A DNA stretch of 64,000 nt from NCBI GenBank assembly GCA_011033025.1, contig WFMF01000007.1, forward strand, positions 992,001-1,056,000, written 5' to 3'. This stretch comes from Beroe forskalii. Its lineage: Eukaryota; Ctenophora; Nuda; Beroida; Beroidae. Below are positions 57,228-64,000 of this stretch, one piece after another (the first letter of the stretch is position 1; the number at the start of each line of letters is the position of its first letter). Made by a program: the position numbers and the translations under genes. The notes under the pieces are model-generated. The model was not told where the DNA came from, did not search any database, and saw only the letters and a program-made list of their open reading frames with translations.

Positions 57228-58262
57228 TGGTGTGAACCCCTACTGACCACTTCCTGATCTTACACTTATCCTTACACTTATCATTACTGTTTCAAAAGCA
57301 CTTAAAATATCAATCAACCTTTAATGACGTTTTACTGGTCAATGACTAGTCGATCAATGCACCCTAAACGCACCACAAGACCACAAACACACTCATAGTT
57401 AAGTTAGTTATGTTATTCAAGTTAGTCAAGTCAGTCAAGTCAAGTCAGTCAAGTCAGTCAAGTCAGTCAAGTCAGTAAAGTCAGTAAAGTCAGTCAAGTC
57501 AGTCAAGTCAGTCAAGTCAGTCAAGTCAGTCGAGTCAGTCGAGTCAGTCGAGTCAGTCGAGTCAGTCGAGTCAGTCGAGTCAGTCGAGTCAGTCGAGTCA
57601 GTCGAGTCAGTCGAGTCAGTCGAGTCAGTCAAGTCAGTCAAGTCAGTCAAGTCAGTCAAGTCAGTCAAGTCAGTCAAGTCAGTCAAGTCAGTCAAGTCAG
57701 TCAAGTCAGTCAAGTCAGTCAAGTCAGTCAAATCAGTCAAGTCAGTCAAGTCAGTCAAGTCAGTCAAGTCAGTCAAGTCAGTCAAGTCAGTCAAGTCAGT
57801 CAAGTCAGTCAAGTCAGTCAAGTCAGTCAAGTCAGTCAAGTCAGTCAAGTCAGTCAAGTCAGTCAAGTCAGTCAAGTCAGTCAAGTCAGTCAAGTCAGTC
57901 AAGTCAGTCCAAGTCAGTCAAGTCAGTCAAGTCAGTCAGGTCAGTCAAGTCAGTCAAGTCAGTCAGGTCAGTCAGGTCAGTCAGGTCAGGTCAGTCATGT
58001 CAGTCAAGACTGACCTGACTGACTAGACTATCTTGATCGAGCTAACCTGACTGACCCGACTAATTTTTGACTTGACTTGATAACTCTCAACCATAAGTGC
58101 GTTTACGGTCCCATGGTGCGTTGAGGGTGCATTGATCGATCACTGGTCATTGACCAGTAAAGCGTTGACATCATAAGGTTGAGTGATATTTTAACGGATT
58201 CAAAACAGTAATGATAAATGTTAGAATAATGATCAGCAAGTGGTCAGTAGGGGTTCACCAGG
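57228..58262. mobile_element. Foldback with 9-bp satellite loop
   Basis: The arms (57228-57415 and 58070-58262) are inverted, with AACCCCTACTGACCACTT at the ends and matching CAATGCACCCT and TTTACTGGTCAATGA blocks. The loop is the GTCAAGTCA array. No coding capacity is present. Confidence 0.8.
57418..58005. repeat. 9-bp satellite (GTCAAGTCA)n
   Basis: About 60 near-identical units with GTCGAGTCA variants in a block at 57530-57628. Because 9 is a multiple of 3, one minus-strand frame reads a repeating Thr-Asp-Leu polymer. It is a repeat shadow. Confidence 0.95.
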
Positions 58263-58429
58263 GAGTCATTGGCATGCTTAGGGGGCAACCCCCAAAACCC
58301 CCCAAAATTAAGCCCCCCATTGGCAATTTGTTATATCCACCTGGGGGGCTAAATTAAACCCCCCAAAATTAAACCCCCCAAAATTAAACCCCCTATCGAC
58401 AGCAAAAATGGGTCTAAAATGGGTCAAAA
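58263..58429. repeat. Short AAACCCCCCAAAATT repeats
   Basis: Tandem AAATTAAACCCCCCA units. A TATATCCACCTGGGG block recalls the AGGTGGATATT sequence at about 8066 and 63820. Confidence 0.6.
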
Positions 58430-58433
58430 TTAA

Positions 58434-60336
58434 AGGGGGAGTGAACTCAATTTTTCGACTATATTCTGTCAATCCCCAAGCAATAACATCACCCCAAGGA
58501 TCAATTATCCGGAAAAACGAGATTCCTAGTGCAATCCTATCCCGAGATATGGGGCGTTATGTAATTTGACCTGTGACGTCACTATGCGTCAGCCTGATAC
58601 GCGCGCGTATATGAGATACATTATCAGCTATATATTGAGAGTGAAATGTCACAGTATGATGGAGAATTTGAAACGTAGGAAATTGAGTAATTTACTTGTA
58701 CAGCTGACGTATTTTTGTTTTTCTTATGATTTTCCGAATGAAACCTCCATATAAATTCTTAGTAAGTTAAGTTTTTTAGTAGGTAAATTGCTTTCATGGC
58801 GAATTAACTGATTTCAAAATACCTTTATGTGTACAACTATACTTATGGCTTGCTGTGTGTCTCATCCGAGTGAAGTCAGTTAATTGGGTCCTTGCTGTAC
58901 CGTGTGAGGTATGATATACAGGGAATGAAAACTGTAGGGATCCATATAATTTCTATGTAGGTATCTTTATACTCTAGCCTAGACTGAGATAAGGTAGGTA
59001 CATTCATTATGCTCCACTGAAGCTCTTAAAATCCAAGATTAGGAACTTAGAATTATGCAAATGTTATACCTTAGCTCACGTAATTGGTGTGGACTTAAAG
59101 ATCATGTGCTTCTTTCTTTCTTCAGATTAGAAAAAAAAACTTAATTTACGACCAGTCACCAAACAGTAGACACCAGTCATGACTGGTGTCTACTGTCTGG
59201 TGACTGGTCCTACATATTCCAATGTGAATATGTGATGCAGATCACAAATTCACACTAGATTATGGTGCTGATTCGCTGATAGTGATCAATGATCACTATA
59301 TCAATAAATTAACATTGAACTATTTTATAAAGTTATATTACCCCCTAGTGTTATAAAGTAATAATAATGGAAGTATCAAAGTATGGACTCGTCGAACAAG
59401 AAGATTGTATCTACTTCTGTTGTACTTGTAGGGATCTGGGATGTACCTAGGTAGTACCTACTTTTTAGGGATGTGGTAGTGTACTTGCAGTAAATACGTG
59501 AATACGTGAATAGAACGCACAAATACATCGAAATATCATGAAAATCTTATTCAAAAGTATTTCTAAAGTGAGAAATCAATTTGATAATTGAACCAAATAA
59601 ACCGCTTATACAACTAAAGGTATATGAACTATGGTGCCAAAACTGTGCATTGAAAGTCTAAACAGTCAAGTGACTCCAGCATGAATGCCAATGGGCCATT
59701 ATACGCTTAGAGCATGGCTGGGAATGCGCTAATGAAAATTATTGCACGAGGCGAAGACGAGTGCAATAATTTGTATTGTCGCACGAGGAGCAGGCCGAGT
59801 GCGACAATACCAAATTATTGCACGAGGCGAAGCCGAGTGCAATAATTTTATTAGCGTCATGACCATTTGCCATGCTCTTAGTGTATTAGCCAATGTGAGG
59901 AGTGCAATATTACTTATTATTGCACGCCTACAAGTACCCTCAAAATTGGCTAATAGTAAATCAAGCCCAATTTCATTTCTCAATTTATGATATTGTAATT
60001 CCTGGCTTAATCAACCTTCCACAGTGTACCATGACAAATTAGTATCGAATGAATAATAAAATGGGCTTAAATTTCTTCATATTTGTGTTTCACAAATTGC
60101 TTCTGGCAAGTGAATGTTTACTTTTCTACTGTATCGTAGGCTACAGCGCAGCGCTGACGGGTTGAGTTGACGCATAGTGACGTCACAACCTAATTAACTT
60201 TGACAGGCTATATCTCAAGTATCAAATTAGCTAGAGAGTTCGTTTCAACGGCAATCTTAATATTTCATGACTCCTTACCAGATTAGACCATAAAAATAAA
60301 TATTCATGGATATAGAAAATCGAGTTCACTCCCCCT
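58434..60336. mobile_element. TTAA-flanked non-autonomous element (1.9 kb)
   Basis: The inverted ends AGGGGGAGTGAACTC are flanked by TTAA (58430-58433, 60337-60340). Subterminal TGACGTCACTATGCGTC is also inverted (58575, 60172), so the terminal repeats are long but imperfect. Internal hairpins lie at 59151-59209 (GACACCAGTCATGACTGGTG core) and 59728-59850 (ATTGCACGAGGCGAAG words). No transposase is recognised. The target fits piggyBac or Kolobok. Confidence 0.8.
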
Positions 60337-60344
60337 TTAAGCAA

Positions 60345-60678
60345 CAAAAAAGGTACCATTTCGAAAAAGCGCAAAAAATCGGACACAAATTTGGTACCAT
60401 TTCAAAAGGATACGTCTGAAAAATCAGAAACGAAAAAGGTACCAATTGAAAATGATGCCAAAAATCAAAAACAAAATTGGTACCATTTAATTAAAGGGCT
60501 GAAAACCTGAAACAAAAACGGTACCATTTCAAAAAGGTGCCAAAATCAGAAACGAAAATTGGTACCATTTGGAAAATGAGTGAAAAATCACGAACAAAAA
60601 TGGTACCATTTCAAAACAGTTCCAAAAATATGCAAAAAATGGTACCATTTGGAAAATGTGTCAAAACCGGAAACAAAA
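60345..60678. repeat. Minisatellite with GGTACCATTTC
   Basis: Units of about 38-40 bp (AAAAATGGTACCATTTCAAAA plus spacer), the same family as in the arms but present only on this side. Confidence 0.75.
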
Positions 60679-61202
60679 ATGAACATCATTCGCGCGACAA
60701 CATTCACAAATATTTCTTCGCGTATTCCAAAAAAGATATAATATTGGCAAATTTTCGGCGCCGCGCAAAATTGAAATTTAAAAATTTAAAAGAAAAAACA
60801 TTTTTAGTGCAGACCATCGCATGTGGAAAATTAAAGATGGGAAATTAAAAAGGAAAGTGAGATAAGAAAAATTAAAAGAAAGAAAATTAAGAGTGAGATT
60901 ACGGAGTAGAATTCCGAAAATATTCCCGATGTCAGTTTTGTTAAATCAGATTCATTTATTTCTTCTTTTGCCGCAGAAACTATAATTATCATTAATCAGT
61001 ATTTTTGATAACACACTAATAAACTTTATTCCTTTGAAAATGTTCGAAAGATTTCAATTAACAAATTTGAACAATCAATATTTCGATAAACATGTGTATT
61101 AATGAATTAAATACTAATAGCAGCGTGGAACTGACTGCACAATAAAGTACCAGGCAAACCACGATGTTTCACATTTGAAAATTCCAATAAAACTGATATG
61201 CA

Positions 61203-61398
61203 AACACCTGCATAAAGTAAACGTCACCATTTAAGCGCCGAATCGGCGCTGATGATTTCAGCGCTTTGAAAATCGCCGAATTGATCGCCGAAACCGCCGA
61301 TTTCTGATCGGCGGTGTCGCTGATCAGCGCCGATCGGCGGTGCATCGGCGCTGATCAGCGCTGATCGGCGCTGATTGCAAAGTCAACATCTGTCAAGA
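61203..61398. mobile_element. GGCGCC-word insertion between 57-bp direct repeats
   Basis: GGCGCTGATCAGCGCTGATC words fill this interval. The same 57-bp block (ACGATGTTTCACATTTGAAA core) lies on both sides (61145-61202, 61399-61455), but once in the left arm. Confidence 0.65.
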
Positions 61399-61462
61399 GT
61401 ACCAGGCTAACCACGATGTTTCACATTTGAAAATTCCAATAAAACTGATATGCATTTCATAA

Positions 61463-62723
61463 GGGAGCCGTCACATATTTAAACGTCAAAACCCGAAGGG
61501 AGGGGTTTCCAATTAATGCTGAAAGATGATGGCATAGGAAAGTAGAGGGTTTGAACTCTGCTGACGTCAGCAAAATTCTTGAAATTTCACATCCTAAAAA
61601 GTTAAAAGGATACGATTTCAAAACTTTTTCGCGTAAAATATTTTGTTTTGGAGTACCCATTGCATTTCTGCAATACTTTATTGGCCTTTATTTAACTGGC
61701 CCTTAAAAGGACAAAAACGACTTTGGAGATTTTTGTACAAAGGGCCGGTTGAAAAAAGGCCGGTCAAATTAGAGGCCAGTAATTTAGATCAAATGAAAAT
61801 TTTATGAATTGGCTTATACAGTGCTCAATTCTCTTGAACGCCATAACATTACACAATAATGACCTAAATCATCATATTAGACTGGGATTTGGGCCTTTTG
61901 ATGCAATTCAAAATGGTTTAAGCGGTCATTTTAGAGCATAAAATCCTTGATCTGGCAACGAATAGAAAAGTTTTTGTCCAAGAGGCCGATTAAAAGGTTC
62001 AAAAATGATTCGATTTTTGTCCATAGGGCCGGTTAATAAAAAGGCCGGCTAAATAAAGGCCAATAAGGGTCGTACGATTGAATTTCGACGACACACCTGC
62101 GGCACACCTGCGACATACCTGCGACACAACTCAAACATAAGTTCTATTGTTATTATGATACAACCACGACACCTACGGCACACCTGCGACACAACTCGCA
62201 GGTGTGTCGCAGTTGTGTCGTAGGCGTGTTGTGGATGTGTCGCAGGTGTGTCGTGGATGTGTCGCAGTTGTGTCGTGGATGTGTCGTAGGCGTGTTGTGG
62301 ATGTGTCGCAGGTGTGTCGTAGGTGTGTCGTAGGTGTAACGCAGGTGTGCCGCAGGTGTGTCGCAGGTGTGTCGTCGAAATTCACTCGTACGACCCCAAT
62401 AAGGTATGATATCTATATTTCTAAATTAATTGGGTACGTGACAGGCCATTTAATTATTAACTGTGGTTTTCCTGTAACAAGAAGGACCAAATTTTGTTCG
62501 ATAATATGAATCACACCACACGTACATGATTGATATTAATGTCTGTTGTTTCGATCCGAAACTATCAAAATTTGTTTTGCAAATTGGGGGGGGGAGGTAT
62601 GGTCGATGATGATATCAGCAAGGGGAAGGGGTCACCGGTCACCCAATGATGGCATGAGATGACAGACGGGGGAAGGTGGTTGAAAATGACCAAATAGAGC
62701 TGACGTAATATGTGACGGCTCCC
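61463..62723. mobile_element. MITE family GGGAGCCGTCACATATT (right-arm copy)
   Basis: The ends GGGAGCCGTCACATATT are flanked by ATAA (61459-61462, 62724-62727), mirroring 10775-11995 with the same nested foldback and MITE. Confidence 0.75.
62068..62395. mobile_element. Small foldback with 8-bp TSD, CACCTGCGACAC words
   Basis: The ends GGTCGTACGA are inverted and CCAATAAG is duplicated exactly (62060-62067, 62396-62403). The arms are GACACACCTGC units. It pairs with 11104-11390. Confidence 0.8.
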
Positions 62724-63039
62724 ATAAAAGGACAATATCCAATTTTTCTTCAACTTCTGACTTATATTATTACAAGCTCATATCTCTTTTTTATCACCAA
62801 CTCATATATTCAAGCGCCAACGGCCAAGCCTGAGATACAAATGGGGTTTCCATAAAAAGCACGGAATGTGGAGCCAAAGCCTCGTGAGTTCGGACTAAAA
62901 TCTTGAAATGACATGAATTACTTGGGGGTAGGGGGCAACGCCGAAAAACCCCATAAACCTCGAGAAATGAGTCCCCTATTTGGTTTTTTTCATATCCACT
63001 TTGGGGTTTTTGGGGGTTTAAATTTGCAGATACTCGGTA

Positions 63040-63700
63040 CCATTTCAAAATAGGGCCAAAAATCAACAACTAAAATGGTACCATTTCAGAACAGGGTCGA
63101 AAATATTCAACAAAAATTGCAGCATTTGAAAAAAATACAGAAAATTCTCTTTAAAAAATGGTATCATTTCTGAATTAGTTCAAAATTCCTCAACAAAAAA
63201 TGGTACCATTTGAGAAGGAGGAAAATCCAAAGAGGAGCAAATATTCTCAACAAAAATACCAAACAGAAATGGTACCATTCCAGGAAAGGATTGAAAATCC
63301 CCAACTAAAATGGTCCCATTTCGGAAAGACGTAGAAAATCGTCAATTAATTGGTACCATTTCAGAAAGGGGTCAAAAATACCAAACAGAAATAGTACCAT
63401 TTCAGAAAAGGGTCGATTGTCCTCAACTTAGAATTAAATGGTAGGTACCATTTCAAAAGTGGGTCAAAAATCCTTAGCAAAAAATGGTATCATTTCAGAA
63501 AAGAATCGAAAATCCTCAAAGGGTCGAAATCCTCAATTGAAATAGTACCATTTCAGAAAAGATCGATTGACCTCAACTTAAATGGTACCATTTCAAAATT
63601 GGATCAAACATCCTCATGGAAATTGGTACCATTTCAAAAAAGGTCGAAAATCCTTACCTGAAACGGTACCATTTGAGGGGAGAGCCGAATATCCACAGTA
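63040..63700. repeat. Minisatellite with GGTACCATTTC, right arm
   Basis: About 16 units of 38-42 bp continue without the foldback seen in the left arm. The single GAATTAAA at 63431-63438 is the empty site. Confidence 0.85.
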
Positions 63701-64000
63701 CCATTTCGAATTTCGAAAGATAATCGAATTTTCCGACCGAAAAACGGTGATTTTTATCAGTTTAGCCTCCTTTAACCCCCATAAACCCCCGAAAGATTTA
63801 ACCCCCATTTGACAATTTTAATATCCACCTGGGGTTTTTCGAAGTTGCCCCCCCATTACTTGTATAAGAAGGTAGGAAACTCTGACTTGAGTCATTTCGC
63901 TTTAAAAATAAAATATTATGAAAAGCAAACAAAGATGTCAGTCTTTGATATGTAATTATAGATGCCACACCACAGTTCAATAATTTGTTCTCGAGGCAAC

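Larger units (their letters stand above)
60679..64000. repeat. Right arm of giant inverted repeat (runs off the window)
   Basis: This is the complement of 7907-12537 with near-identity: the shared 67-codon open stretch at 61457-61660 differs from its partner by one residue. It lacks the foldback found at 8465-10053 and has an extra GGCGCC-type insertion at about 61203-61398. Confidence 0.9.

Noticed and set aside
57435-57902. 155-codon Thr-Asp-Leu repeat protein on the minus strand
   Set aside because: A 9-bp satellite keeps any frame open. There is no start context or flanking coding sequence.

Overview
This window looks like repeat-saturated, AT-rich nuclear DNA from an invertebrate animal. 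The lineage cannot be fixed from sequence alone. The evidence is eukaryotic: a spliced ABCG-type exon, a LINE remnant, Helitrons, MITEs, a Ty3/gypsy-type element with an env-like gene, and interstitial (TTAGGGTTTGGG)n arrays. There is no operon-like gene layout and no intact host gene. I recognised no rRNA or tRNA gene and no CRISPR array.

Layout. 1-2.2 kb: one ABCG-like exon, a small hairpin MITE, a 15-bp minisatellite and a frameshifted LINE reverse-transcriptase tail. 2.2-7.9 kb: AT-rich spacer, a TA-type MITE, and a 2.2-kb foldback whose loop holds Helitron sequence. 7.9-12.5 kb: a compound block of nested repeats that reappears inverted at 60.7-64.0 kb, running off the right edge. 13.4-21.5 kb: a 7.65-kb foldback carrying smaller foldbacks inside it. 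21.5-28.5 kb: Helitrons, a 2.5-kb foldback, and two abutting near-perfect palindromes. 28.5-34.05 kb: a 5.5-kb foldback made of a 20-bp satellite. 34-45.8 kb: MITEs, a foldback holding a 1.2-kb GTCGAGTCAA array, and a 145-bp satellite split by another foldback. 45.87-56.5 kb: the retroelement. 56.6-60.3 kb: two more foldbacks and a TTAA-flanked element.

The retroelement is the only substantial protein-coding unit. It has a putative 5' LTR and primer site, gag with a CCHC knuckle, a -1 frameshift signal, pol (protease, RT, RNase H, integrase) split by a 1,507-bp TTAA-flanked insert, and an env-like gene with a signal peptide and furin-type site. No membrane anchor, second LTR or 3' target flank is visible, so this copy looks defective.

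The most unusual content is the number and nesting of foldback elements. Several have arms built from short, nearly self-complementary GC-rich words (AGTTCGCSGCGAACT, GATCGGCGCC, GAATTCGCSGC, GTCCACCGGTGGAC). Several carry telomere-like arrays in the loop. At least three are flanked by 8-bp duplications, and two have an empty site elsewhere in this window. The outer 48-kb-spaced inverted repeat may be the largest level of the same architecture.
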